From NCBI GenBank assembly GCA_910588005.1, contig CAJUQM010000001.1, positions 38,622 through 102,621 on the forward strand: a DNA stretch of 64,000 nt, given 5' to 3'. The DNA is from an uncultured Oscillibacter sp. Its GTDB lineage: Bacteria > Bacillota > Clostridia > Oscillospirales > Oscillospiraceae. Numbering within the stretch: the first letter of the stretch is position 1; every line of letters starts with the position of its first letter. Of this stretch, positions 24,493 to 33,888 are shown one piece after another. Position numbers and translations under genes: made by a program. The notes under the pieces were generated by a model that searched no databases, was not told the origin of the DNA, and saw only the letters and a list, made by a program, of their open reading frames with translations.

Positions 24493-25886
24493 TCACGATT
24501 CTTTTGTGGAAGTAATTGAAATTTTTACCCGCCATGGGAATATGGAGCGCCTTTTTTCCGCCGGCAGCTCATCCCGGAGAATCCAGCCGCCCCGGAATAC
24601 GGACAGCGCCAATCCAATGAGGGCCATATCCAGTACTGTGTAAATGTTTCCGACCATCAGGGGCAGATGGGCGGGAAGGAATACAAATCCCAGACACAAA
24701 GCGGTACTGAACAGTGTCTCCATGCCCAGGCTCAGCACCACCGCCAGCGCCGTCAGCCGGCCCAGGTGCTGCCTCTGCCGCAGGCAACAGACCATGAGCC
24801 ACGCCAGCAGTACGGCGATCGCCGCCATCAGCAGAAGATACACCAGCCAGCCGAATTTCGCCAGCAGTTTCAGCGGCATAAACTCCTGGCCAAAGCTGAA
24901 CTCCACATAGCCCTTCTCTCCGCTGAGGGGGCTGCCGTACAATAGTCTGCCACGCGTTCCCATAGTGACACTGGCGGCAAAGGGGTCATTCCATTTTCGG
25001 ACGGCCGGAACATCTTGTAAGAACATTTTTACGACCATGCCCGCATATCCGGCGCCCTTGGGGTCCGCCTCCGGGTGAAGGGCAAGATAGATCCTCTGTG
25101 CAAAGGCTTTTCCGTAACCCACTCCCCAAAAGAGAGACGGTATTCCCGCGGCCAGGGCCAGCGCGGTTCCGGCAAATTTCCACCGCCCGGGACCAAACCA
25201 CCCCATCTGGATTGCGCACAGCAACAGAACCAACCCGCAAAACAGCAGCCGAAACAGCCCAAACAGAGAGGGAGCCGCCATAGTGACCAGCGCCAGTGGG
25301 ATTCCCCCTGCGATGGCTAGGACAAAGCGCCTCCACGTATTCCCCCGGCAACTGTACAACCAGAGGGCATACACCACCGGATAGAGTAAAACGATGTACA
25401 GTGTGTAATAAACGGCATTGTTCACACGGGGAAACAGGCACAGAGACAGCGCTCCCGCCGCCAGTGCCCCCGTATAGACCGCCCGTGGATGACGGGCGAA
25501 AAAGGAGATATCCAGGAAATATCCGCCCAACAGCGCGGCAGTCCCCAAAATAAGCGCCAGCAACACTTTGGCAGGATCGTCATTGGCGAGCCACACCCGC
25601 AAAAGAGCGCCCAGGCAGGCCAGGGCGCTGGTCAGTCCCGGCAGCCCCCACTGGGGCCGGGGACGGTGAAGCCGGTCCAGCTCCGTGCCCACGGACACCG
25701 GGTCCCCCATCTCCTCCACGGCCAGACGCTCCGCCTCCTCCAGTCCCTCCGCCGCGAAATCGTCCCGCTGGTCCTCCAGGTGACGGCGCAGCTCCAGCGC
25801 GATACAACGGATCTGGCCCGCTTCCAGCGGATCTGCGCCTCTATTGCCGCAAGATACGCTTGAATGGTCTCAGGCAAGGCAGGCAC
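24493..25886 (-). pseudogene. SEDS-like (FtsW/RodA family) membrane protein with permease-prefix domain, frameshifted
   Basis: A GTG at 25886, overlapping the padR stop, starts PALPETIQAYLAAIEAQIRWKR, a permease-prefix (HAAS-like) domain, then runs into a wrong frame near 25800. The correct continuation (LELRRHLEDQRDDFAAEG... EEMGDPVSVGTELDRLHRP) is in the next frame and stays open to 24493. About ten transmembrane helices follow. The last part (FSFGQEFMPLKLLAKFGWL... LPLMVGNIYTVLDMALIGL) aligns with the end of SEDS proteins, but the usual PFVSxGGSS is altered to PLMVGNIYT. One missing base explains the break; sequencing error and true mutation are both possible. An ATG at 25719 could give the membrane part only. 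Confidence 0.6.
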
Positions 25887-26211
25887 CCCCTTTCAGCACC
25901 CGGCCCACGGCCTGGGCGTAGGTATTCCAGGCGGTCTCCTTCTCCCGCAGCGCCGCGCTGCCCCGCTTTGTGAGATGATAATACCGCCGGGGCTTCCCGG
26001 CGGCGGCCTCTCCCTCGTAGGCGGTTACCAGCCCCTTCTCCTCCAGGCCGTGGAGCAGGGGGTACAGCGTCCCGGCTTTCAAGTGAAACGTATCGTCCGA
26101 CCGCCGCTTCAGCTCCTCAATCATCTGATAGCCGTACTTGTCTCCATCCTCCAGCAGTTTCAGCACCAGCATGGCCATACTGCCGCTGACCAGGCTCTTG
26201 TCCAGTTCCAT
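25870..26211 (-). CDS. PadR family transcriptional regulator
   Basis: 113 aa winged-helix protein: MELDKSLVSGSMAMLVLKLLEDGDKYGYQMIEEL... with the PadR signature LKAGTLYPLLHGLEEKGLV and the wing GKPRRYYHLTKRG. PadR regulators often control the adjacent permease-prefix membrane protein. The stop overlaps the start of the SEDS-like gene by 17 bp, so they are translationally coupled. Two copies of a 19-bp motif in its promoter make autoregulation likely. Confidence 0.92.
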   Translation of the reverse strand: MELDKSLVSGSMAMLVLKLLEDGDKYGYQMIEELKRRSDDTFHLKAGTLYPLLHGLEEKGLVTAYEGEAAAGKPRRYYHLTKRGSAALREKETAWNTYAQAVGRVLKGGACLA

Positions 26212-26226
26212 CCCTCGCTCCTCCTC

Positions 26227-26274
26227 TATATCGATTACCTATATAAATATATATTGATTGCCGATATATGTCAA
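26227..26274 (-). promoter_or_regulatory. padR promoter with two tandem operator-like repeats
   Basis: Minus strand: -35 TTGACA (26274-26269), 17-bp spacer, -10 TATATT (26251-26246). Two 19-bp elements of the form TATAT-N9-ATATA lie at 26250-26268 (spacer/-10) and 26227-26245 (start site); the N9 cores are CGGCAATCA and AGGTAATCG. Centres are 23 bp apart, about two helical turns. Confidence 0.65.
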
Positions 26275-26309
26275 GAAAAAATGGACGGGATTTCAAAAAT
26301 CCCGTCCAT
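26275..26309 (-). terminator. Intrinsic terminator after the GyrI-like gene
   Basis: A 13-bp perfect stem (ATGGACGGGATTT and complement) with a 3-nt loop, followed on the minus strand by T6; it lies just before the padR promoter. Confidence 0.88.
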
Positions 26310-26314
26310 CCATC

Positions 26315-26947
26315 TCAGATTTTGCGGACCGGCTGCCGGATCACAGTCTTTCTCCGCTCCGGCGGAACTCTTCTGGCATCGGACAGATAGATCTCATGGT
26401 GGAGACGAAGGTGGCTGAGGTCTACGGCATATCCCTTTTCCGCAAGGAATCCGTCCATCAGCGCAATGGACCGGGCCTCACTGTCATAGGAGCCGACATG
26501 CATCATCTGGACGCACAGTCCCTCCTCCACCGTCAGGAACTCCGCGGCGGAGCAGTCCAGATCCTTCTTTTGAGAGGCAGTCTCCACCGCCCAGGCAAAA
26601 TCGGCCTCTGTTACAAAGTCCGGCAGGCGGATCACGGAGGTCCAGAGGAAGGCGGCTTTGTCCCGATTATCGAACTTCTCTCTTCCCTCCTGCCGCCAGA
26701 AGCCCTCCAGCGGCGGGACCACATAGTCAAAAAAACCTTCGATATTACGGCCGCTTCTGCCGCTCATCCGCAGGGTGTACGCCACTGCGTAAAGCACGCC
26801 GATGGCCTGCTTGTATGCGCCGCCCTCCTCGTTGGGATCGCCCCGGCCCCGAACAGCGATGTAGTTCATGGCGGGTACCGTCACCAGCTCCGGCGCGCCC
26901 TTCGGCAGATAAAACTCCCGGTACTCCTTCTTAAAGTCAAATGCCAC
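26315..26947 (-). CDS. GyrI-like small-molecule-binding domain protein
   Basis: 210 aa, starting AFDFKKEYREFYLPKGAPELVTVPAMNYIAVRGRGDPNEE, which is the standalone GyrI-like form, and ending in a basic tail with PERRKTVIRQP. GyrI-like domains bind hydrophobic cationic compounds in drug-response regulators; some free-standing members hydrolyse or sequester toxic compounds. A GTG start at 26947 follows AGGAGAGAGCACT. It lies 84 bp after the merR-type gene, itself carrying a GyrI-like effector domain, so the two form a probable drug-response unit. Confidence 0.82.
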   Translation of the reverse strand: MAFDFKKEYREFYLPKGAPELVTVPAMNYIAVRGRGDPNEEGGAYKQAIGVLYAVAYTLRMSGRSGRNIEGFFDYVVPPLEGFWRQEGREKFDNRDKAAFLWTSVIRLPDFVTEADFAWAVETASQKKDLDCSAAEFLTVEEGLCVQMMHVGSYDSEARSIALMDGFLAEKGYAVDLSHLRLHHEIYLSDARRVPPERRKTVIRQPVRKI

Positions 26948-27031
26948 AGTGCTCTCTCCTCTCTCATATCCGCCCCCCCTGCATTATGCTGCCGGACATG
27001 GTCTGTCAAGGGGAGATGACGGCCGCCGGCC

Positions 27032-27850
27032 TTACTTCCGCCTCACGGGATAGCAGACCTCCGTCAAAAACTCATCAGGATTTCGGGTGTCGTGGGGGCT
27101 GATGTGGTAGATCCAGAAGGCAGCCCCGTCAAAGACCCAGCCGTTCTCCCGTACCCAGGCGGCTACGGCCTCACTGACCTCGGTCATCCGCCCGTAGCTC
27201 CCCCGGAGGGTGGCGGAGGCCACCTGCACTGCCGGTACCGTCTTGAACTTCACGTGTTCCGTGTCGGGGTACGTCCCCTTCACGGTCTTCTGAATCTCCA
27301 CATCCACGTCGCTCTCCTTGTACTCACCGTCGTGAAACACAGCGCTGCAGAGCACCGGGTCCCCGTCTTGGATATTCATCCGGGCTGTCTCCTGGCAGAA
27401 GAGGCCCCACAGATACCCCTCCTGGTCATAGCTGGGGATAATTTGCCGGACACTGGCCACGGTCCGCTCCGGCACCGTCTTGATGGTCACATCGTATTTC
27501 ATTTTTGCTTCGTCCTTTCTCAGCCTTTCCAGGGCTGTGTCCAGAAGCCGCAGACGCTGCTCCGCCTCCTCCAGCGATGAGGCCGCCTCCGCCCGTTTCA
27601 GCCGCAGGCACCGCTCCAGCGACGCCGGATCGCCGTAGCAGTCCAGCACCTCGGAGATGGCGTTTTTTGTAAAGCCCATATCCTTTAATGCTGTGATCCG
27701 GTTTGCTGTCGGAAGCTGGTACTCGCTGTAATAGCGGTAACCGGTGAAGGGGTCGACTGCCTCCGGGATCAGAAGGCCGCTCTCATCGTACTGGCGCAGC
27801 AGGCGGATGCTGATTCTGGACAGTTTTGAAAATTCACCAATTTTTAGCAT
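27032..27850 (-). CDS. MerR family regulator with GyrI-like effector domain
   Basis: 272 aa. N-terminal MerR winged helix (LKIGEFSKLSRISIRLLRQYDESGLLIPEAVDPFTGYRYY), then a dimerising coiled coil at about 78-115 (EAASSLEEAEQRLRLLDTALERLRKDE), then a GyrI-like ligand domain from about 118 (YDVTIKTVPERTVASVRQ). This is the BmrR/BltR layout of multidrug-responsive activators. Its promoter has a 19-bp spacer containing a dyad, as MerR-type targets do, so it should regulate itself and the downstream GyrI-like gene. Confidence 0.9.
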   Translation of the reverse strand: MLKIGEFSKLSRISIRLLRQYDESGLLIPEAVDPFTGYRYYSEYQLPTANRITALKDMGFTKNAISEVLDCYGDPASLERCLRLKRAEAASSLEEAEQRLRLLDTALERLRKDEAKMKYDVTIKTVPERTVASVRQIIPSYDQEGYLWGLFCQETARMNIQDGDPVLCSAVFHDGEYKESDVDVEIQKTVKGTYPDTEHVKFKTVPAVQVASATLRGSYGRMTEVSEAVAAWVRENGWVFDGAAFWIYHISPHDTRNPDEFLTEVCYPVRRK

Positions 27851-27891
27851 AGCATGTCCTCCACATCGATGTGAATCTTGAGCTCAGGAAC

Positions 27892-27922
27892 AGCATACGC
27901 TCTCTCCCGGGGTGAGAGTCAA
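27892..27922 (-). promoter_or_regulatory. MerR-type promoter (19-bp spacer with dyad)
   Basis: Minus strand: -35 TTGACT, 19-bp spacer, -10 TATGCT. The spacer carries the inverted repeat CTCTC-N9-GAGAG. Over-long spacers with a central dyad are diagnostic of MerR-activated promoters. Confidence 0.7.
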
Positions 27923-27991
27923 GAGAAATTTCAAAAAAGTTTCTATACAAGGCAAAGAACCGCCCGCGCCTTATAGCGTGGGCGGTCAAGC

Positions 27992-29833
<1,842 letters not shown>

Positions 29834-29903
29834 GGTCAAAAATCCTCCTGATTTTTAAGTCAAAAGGACAAACGCGCAGTATTTGTCACTCTCACCGCGG
29901 CCG

Positions 29904-30047
29904 CGGCCCCTTTGTTTTGCGGTCACCCGCATATTTTAAGGCCTGCGTTACGCACCCGCGAAGTGCGGAGGGACATCCGCCGAAATTTCGATCCTTCCCT
30001 CTCCTCGTCATCCTGTAAAGTGATTATTCATTACAGGAACTGGCGCT
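29904..30047 (-). ncRNA. glmS: glmS self-cleaving ribozyme (glucosamine-6-phosphate-responsive)
   Basis: Read on the minus strand the element begins at the cleavage site A|GCGCCAG (between 30047 and 30046). It continues through a variable P1 hairpin (TCCTGTAA and complement) and the core TGACGAGGAGAGGG with AAGGATCGAAATTTCGGCGG. The distal stems end in TGCGGGTGACCGC and AAAACAAAGG. These are the conserved pieces of the glmS ribozyme in the right order and directly upstream of glmS. It cleaves its own mRNA when GlcN6P is high, lowering glmS expression. Confidence 0.93.
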
Positions 30048-30174
30048 TCTGATGGGTTTGCCCATAATCCTCCTTTCTCTCTGCGCATCTATGATAAAAC
30101 CTCCCACAAGAGGCAATATCCTTGAATAATTTTGCAGCCAAGGCAGACACTACGCAGACGGAGGGAATCCGCCT

Positions 30175-30858
30175 ATGATGACCGCCTTTGCGCGCACCGT
30201 AATACTCTATTTTCTCATTGTAATCGGCCTGCGGCTGATGGGCAAGCGCCAGATCGGCGAGCTGGAACCCAGCGAGCTGGTGTTGACTATGATGATCTCG
30301 GACTTAGCCACCGTACCCATGCAGGATTTTGGAATCCCGCTGCTGGCTGGAGTCATTCCGATTTTAACGCTGCTGGCCCTCTCCATGCTGATGAGCCAGC
30401 TGTCTCTTCGAAATCTCCGGTTTCGGGAGCTGGTATGCGGCACTCCTGCGGTCCTGATTCGGGACGGGAACATTCAGCAGGCAGCCATGCGAAAAAACCG
30501 CTACACACTGGACGAACTCTTGGAAGAGCTGCGGGGACAGGGGATCTCCAGTGTAGAGGAGGTAAAATACGCCGTTCTGGAGAACTCAGGCCAATTGTCC
30601 GTCCTCCCCTGGACCCAGAGACAGCCGCCCAGCGCTGCCCAGCTCCAGCTGGAAATTGAGGACGACGTCACGCTTCCCACAGTTCTGATCAACGACGGAC
30701 GGGTTATGCGCAAAAATCTGACTGCCTGCGGCCTGGATTCTCTATGGCTGCAAGCACAGCTGCAAGAGCGGCAGCTGGCCTCTCCCAAGGAAGTTTTTCT
30801 CCTGACTCTAGACGAGCACGGCCAAATATCCTGTGTAAAAAAGGAGGCCGATCTATGA
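30175..30858 (+). CDS. DUF421 membrane protein (YetF/YrbG family)
   Basis: 227 aa. Three N-terminal transmembrane helices (about residues 5-20, 38-55, 58-76) with the family motif RLMGKRQIGELEPSELVLTMMISD, then two cytoplasmic beta-rich subdomains (LVCGTPAVLIRDGNIQ; LPTVLINDGRVMRKNL). The family includes B. subtilis YetF-like proteins found in spore or inner membrane proteomes; biochemical function is unknown. The ATG follows GGAGGGAATCCGCCT. It overlaps the DUF4363 gene by 4 bp. Confidence 0.9.
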   Translation: MMTAFARTVILYFLIVIGLRLMGKRQIGELEPSELVLTMMISDLATVPMQDFGIPLLAGVIPILTLLALSMLMSQLSLRNLRFRELVCGTPAVLIRDGNIQQAAMRKNRYTLDELLEELRGQGISSVEEVKYAVLENSGQLSVLPWTQRQPPSAAQLQLEIEDDVTLPTVLINDGRVMRKNLTACGLDSLWLQAQLQERQLASPKEVFLLTLDEHGQISCVKKEADL

Positions 30859-31235
30859 AGGGAATCCTGCCGCCTATGGCGCTTTTGGCGGGACTTTTGG
30901 CCTTTTCCCTCTGGAACAGCAGCCAAATCACCAGGGATACCGCTCGCTGGCGGGCACAGCTGCAGCAGGCAGACACCCTGTCCCAGGCGGGGAATTGGCC
31001 CGAGGCCGTCTCCACTCTGTCAAACAGCTATGCGGACTGGAACAACCGCCAGACCTATCTCCATGTCGTCACCCAGCACAGCGGCGTGGACGAGACGGAA
31101 GCCATGTATCACCGCTGCCTGGCCTTTGCCCAAACTCAGGAACTCTCAGAGTTTCGAGCGGAAGTGGCCGGACTGCGGGAACAATTGCGGCTGCTGGCAG
31201 AGATGGAACAGTTCAGCGTCCGGAATATACTTTGA
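30855..31235 (+). CDS. DUF4363 small membrane-anchored protein
   Basis: 126 aa. An N-terminal hydrophobic helix (PPMALLAGLLAFSLW) is followed by a long amphipathic helical region (RWRAQLQQADTLSQ... LAFAQTQELSEFRAEVAGLREQLRLLAEMEQFSVRNIL). This is typical of DUF4363, which in Clostridia is regularly encoded next to DUF421. The ATG overlaps the DUF421 stop (ATGA), so the two are coupled and probably act together. No activity is known. Confidence 0.82.
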   Translation: MKGILPPMALLAGLLAFSLWNSSQITRDTARWRAQLQQADTLSQAGNWPEAVSTLSNSYADWNNRQTYLHVVTQHSGVDETEAMYHRCLAFAQTQELSEFRAEVAGLREQLRLLAEMEQFSVRNIL

Positions 31236-31261
31236 AGTGCAATCGCCGGCTGGAGAGGCTT

Positions 31262-31297
31262 TGAAAAAAGGGAACGCCGGTTTTGGCAGGCGTTCCC
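31262..31297 (-). terminator. Intrinsic terminator (nrdR side)
   Basis: A 9-bp stem (GGGAACGCC and complement) with a 10-nt loop. A T6 run follows on the minus strand, so it works for the nrdR transcript, about 140 bp beyond the nrdR stop. Confidence 0.7.
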
Positions 31298-31439
31298 GCT
31301 GAATAGGAAAATTCCTCCCCATCTGCCTCCAGATCTTCCCCACGCTCATCAGAGTCCGGTTTCTCTTAAGACCTCATGGGAAATTACCGCCGGGGCCTTC
31401 CCCTTTGAGGCCGCCGGCGTTCTCCAGTGAATACCGCTC

Positions 31440-31898
31440 TTACTCGTCCTCCAGCAGCAGTTTATTCAGCTCCTCTTTAAACGTATCGATATCCTTGAAC
31501 TGGCGGTACACGGAGGCAAACCGGACGTAGGCCACCTGATCCACCTTCCGCAGCCGTTCCATTACCTTCTCGCCCACGTCCTCAGTACTGATCTCCCGTT
31601 CCATGGTATTCTGAAGGTCCTGTTCAATCTCTCCGGCAATGCGCTCCAACTCCGCCAGAGGCACCGGGCGCTTTTCACAGGCGCGGATCATTCCGGAGAG
31701 CACCTTCCGCCGGTCAAAGCTCTGGCGGCTGCCATCCTTCTTCATAACCACCATGGGCAGACTCTCCACGGTCTCATAGGTGGTAAACCGTTTGCCGCAG
31801 GAGAGGCATTCTCTCCGGCGGCGGATGCTGGCGCCCTCCTCGGCGGGACGGGAATCAATGACCTTGCTCTCGCTGTACCCACAAAATGGACATTTCAT
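31440..31898 (-). CDS. nrdR: Transcriptional repressor NrdR
   Basis: 152 aa. N-terminal zinc ribbon (CPFC and CLSCGKRF, residues 3-35) and ATP-cone domain (about 49-139; VMKKDGSRQSFDRRKVLSGM). NrdR senses ATP/dATP and represses ribonucleotide reductase genes, none of which lie in this window. The ATG follows AGGGAGGACTTTTTA. Monocistronic. A TATAAT-like -10 lies about 110 bp upstream, but no clear NrdR box was identified. Confidence 0.96.
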   Translation of the reverse strand: MKCPFCGYSESKVIDSRPAEEGASIRRRRECLSCGKRFTTYETVESLPMVVMKKDGSRQSFDRRKVLSGMIRACEKRPVPLAELERIAGEIEQDLQNTMEREISTEDVGEKVMERLRKVDQVAYVRFASVYRQFKDIDTFKEELNKLLLEDE

Positions 31899-32093
31899 TA
31901 AAAAGTCCTCCCTTTTTCCGCCGGCAAATTACCGGCGTTATTTCTTTTGCTTCCGTCCGCTTATCCCACCGCAGCTGTCTGATCGCAAAGATCTATTTTG
32001 TGGTCATTATATCACAATAACGCCGGATATGGTATACATAATTTTATTTTTAAGAAAAATTTTTCTATAGACGAACAAAAGTAAGCCGCCGGC

Positions 32094-32633
32094 CTATTGA
32101 AAGACCGGCCGCTCCTCTTCATCAAAGGCAAAAACCGCATATCTCACACCGTTGAGAGTCCGAACGCTGGCAAGGCAGAACAGCGTCGGCAGCGGGAACG
32201 GACGCTTGCTGTCATAGGGCAGTGCCAAATACCTCCGCCCCTCCCCCGGCCGGAGGATCAGCGCACCCTCCATCCCACGCAGCCGCTTTCGCAGCCATGG
32301 AGCACGGAATACAGTCTCCGGGTCCGGTACAGATTTCCACTCTTCCCAGCCATCCGCCGCAGGCCGGATCTCTCCCCGCACCAGTTTCCCCAAGGGTTCT
32401 GTCATACGATGAGAGAACCGCCGCCGTATGCCGGCCTCCCGCCCTGACGGTTCCAGAACGCCCAGCCGCAGGGAACCTCCCTCTCCCACAGCCCAGGCGC
32501 ACCAAAGTCCCTCTCCCGGAAGACGGCAGCGGACATCGAACCAGGTATAAAGGGATTCCCGCTCCACTGCCAGCTCCCCTATCGAGTCTCCTTCCCACAG
32601 CAGTGGAAACTTGTCCAGATGCCCATTGCCCAT
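32094..32633 (-). CDS. Hypothetical protein
   Basis: 179 aa, soluble, with no signal peptide or membrane segment. It begins MGNGHLDKFPLLWEGDSIGEL and contains TWFDVRCRLPGEGLWCAWAV and YAVFAFDEEERPVF; the pattern of short beta strands rich in Trp, Arg and Gly suggests a small beta barrel. I recognise no family. Codon usage matches neighbouring genes and no competing frame is better, so it is probably real. It stands alone between nrdR and the exported-protein gene. Confidence 0.55.
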   Translation of the reverse strand: MGNGHLDKFPLLWEGDSIGELAVERESLYTWFDVRCRLPGEGLWCAWAVGEGGSLRLGVLEPSGREAGIRRRFSHRMTEPLGKLVRGEIRPAADGWEEWKSVPDPETVFRAPWLRKRLRGMEGALILRPGEGRRYLALPYDSKRPFPLPTLFCLASVRTLNGVRYAVFAFDEEERPVFQ

Positions 32634-32710
32634 GCCCTCGCCTCCCTACCGGAAAATCTCCCCCGCACCGGCTTCCTGCCAAGTCCCTCCCAGCACATCT
32701 ACGGGCAGAG

Positions 32711-32747
32711 AAAAACCCCGCCTGTGCAAATCTATGCGCAGGCGGGG
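32711..32747 (-). terminator. Intrinsic terminator after the exported protein gene
   Basis: A 13-bp stem (CCCCGCCTGTGCA with one G-U pair), 6-nt loop, T5 on the minus strand; 24 bp after the stop at 32771. Confidence 0.85.
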
Positions 32748-32770
32748 CGGATTATGTAAATTTCGCCGGT

Positions 32771-33277
32771 TCAGCTCAGTGTATATGTCCCCCGCACCAA
32801 AAGCTTCGTAGTGGCGGCGGTGGCCCGAACGGCCCGGTTTTCTATCGTCATCATATAGAGATGATTCTGCGCCAAGGCGCCGCCGTTGTTCAGCGTCCCA
32901 GCGGTCGTCTCATCAATCAGGCCCGGCGCAGAGGGCGCCACACAGACGGCCGAACCCACCCGCAGCATCACCTCACAGCCGATCTCCCCTGTCAAAATCT
33001 GTCCGCTGGACAAGGTCACTACGGTAAATGTCGAAACGCTAGTGGTTCCAATCCCGGAAAATTGTCCCCCCATCTGCTGCGCCAACTGGGTGTTTCGGGC
33101 GGCAATCTTCTCGTCCACCCGGTTTAAAATCGTATTCAAAAACGTCTCATTCAAATAACTCAGCGTCACCAACGGGTCCTGAGGGGACCCAGCTTCCGCT
33201 GCCAGCGCCGTAGTCATCAGTACGCCGCACAGAGCCGCCGCGGCTGCCAGCCGCAAAAACCATCTTTTTCTCCTCAT
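32771..33277 (-). CDS. Hypothetical exported protein
   Basis: 168 aa. A clear signal peptide (MRRKRWFLRLAAAAALCGVL ending near ALAAEA) precedes a secreted domain. That domain contains SYLNETFLNTILNRVDEKI, a Ser/Thr/Gly-rich middle and IGCEVMLRVGSAVCVAPSAPGLIDETTAGTL, and ends TKLLVRGTYTLS. I recognise no named family, though the fold looks like an all-beta secreted domain found in related Clostridia. The ATG at 33277 follows AAGGAGGTACAT. Own terminator downstream; it follows mazF by about 70 bp. Confidence 0.7.
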   Translation of the reverse strand: MRRKRWFLRLAAAAALCGVLMTTALAAEAGSPQDPLVTLSYLNETFLNTILNRVDEKIAARNTQLAQQMGGQFSGIGTTSVSTFTVVTLSSGQILTGEIGCEVMLRVGSAVCVAPSAPGLIDETTAGTLNNGGALAQNHLYMMTIENRAVRATAATTKLLVRGTYTLS

Positions 33278-33345
33278 ATGTACCTCCTTAGAATGGGAAG
33301 GCCGCCCTCCCGGAAAGGGAAACCCTCTCCGGGAGAACCAGCAAT

Positions 33346-33714
33346 TCACACCAGTTGATCGTGCGGCAGTCCAAAGCTCACCGCAATGGCCGTATCGACC
33401 TTTTCCATCACATGTTCCTCCACATGGCCCATGCGCTCCCGCAGCCGCTTTTTATCCAAAGTCCGCACCTGTTCCAGCAGGACCACGGAATCCCGGCTTA
33501 GACCGCAGCTTTGATCCACAGGGAGGTCAATATGTGTCGGCAGCCGGGCCTTGCCCGTTTGAGAGGTGATGGCCGCCGCAATCACGGTGGGGCTGTAACG
33601 GTTTCCGGTGTCGTTCTGAATAATCAGAACCGGCCGGACGCCGCCCTGCTCGCTGCCCACCACCGGGGAGAGATCGGCATAGTAAATATCGCCGCGCTTG
33701 ACACTCGTATCCAC
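33346..33714 (-). CDS. mazF: MazF/PemK family endoribonuclease toxin (NdoA-like)
   Basis: About 122 aa: KRGDIYYADLSPVVGSEQGGVRPVLIIQNDTGN..., the canonical Firmicutes MazF/EndoA sequence, with Arg and Thr active-site residues in GGVRPV and TVIAAAITSQTGK. MazF cleaves mRNA at short specific sites. A GTG at 33714 lies 10 nt after GGCGGAG; a GTG at 33723 (adding NFV) is too close to that site. The gene follows alr, as in B. subtilis, but no MazE-like antitoxin frame exists in the 174-bp gap. Confidence 0.9.
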   Translation of the reverse strand: MDTSVKRGDIYYADLSPVVGSEQGGVRPVLIIQNDTGNRYSPTVIAAAITSQTGKARLPTHIDLPVDQSCGLSRDSVVLLEQVRTLDKKRLRERMGHVEEHVMEKVDTAIAVSFGLPHDQLV

Positions 33715-33888
33715 AAAGTTCACACTCCGCCGAAAGAAGTACCCGTCACCGAAAGCCCATCGGTGAGGCCACTTTCATTCTCCCACGCAGCCCCGGAATT
33801 TATACGCTGCGCCGCAGGTAAAATTCCGGCGTCTCCGCCCCGCAATATCCTATGCGCAGGACAGGACGGGAGTGTGCGCCCAATCCAA

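Noticed and set aside
25795..25815. Programmed ribosomal frameshifting in the SEDS-like gene.
   Set aside because: No slippery heptamer and no downstream pseudoknot are evident. A simple missing base explains the two frames better.
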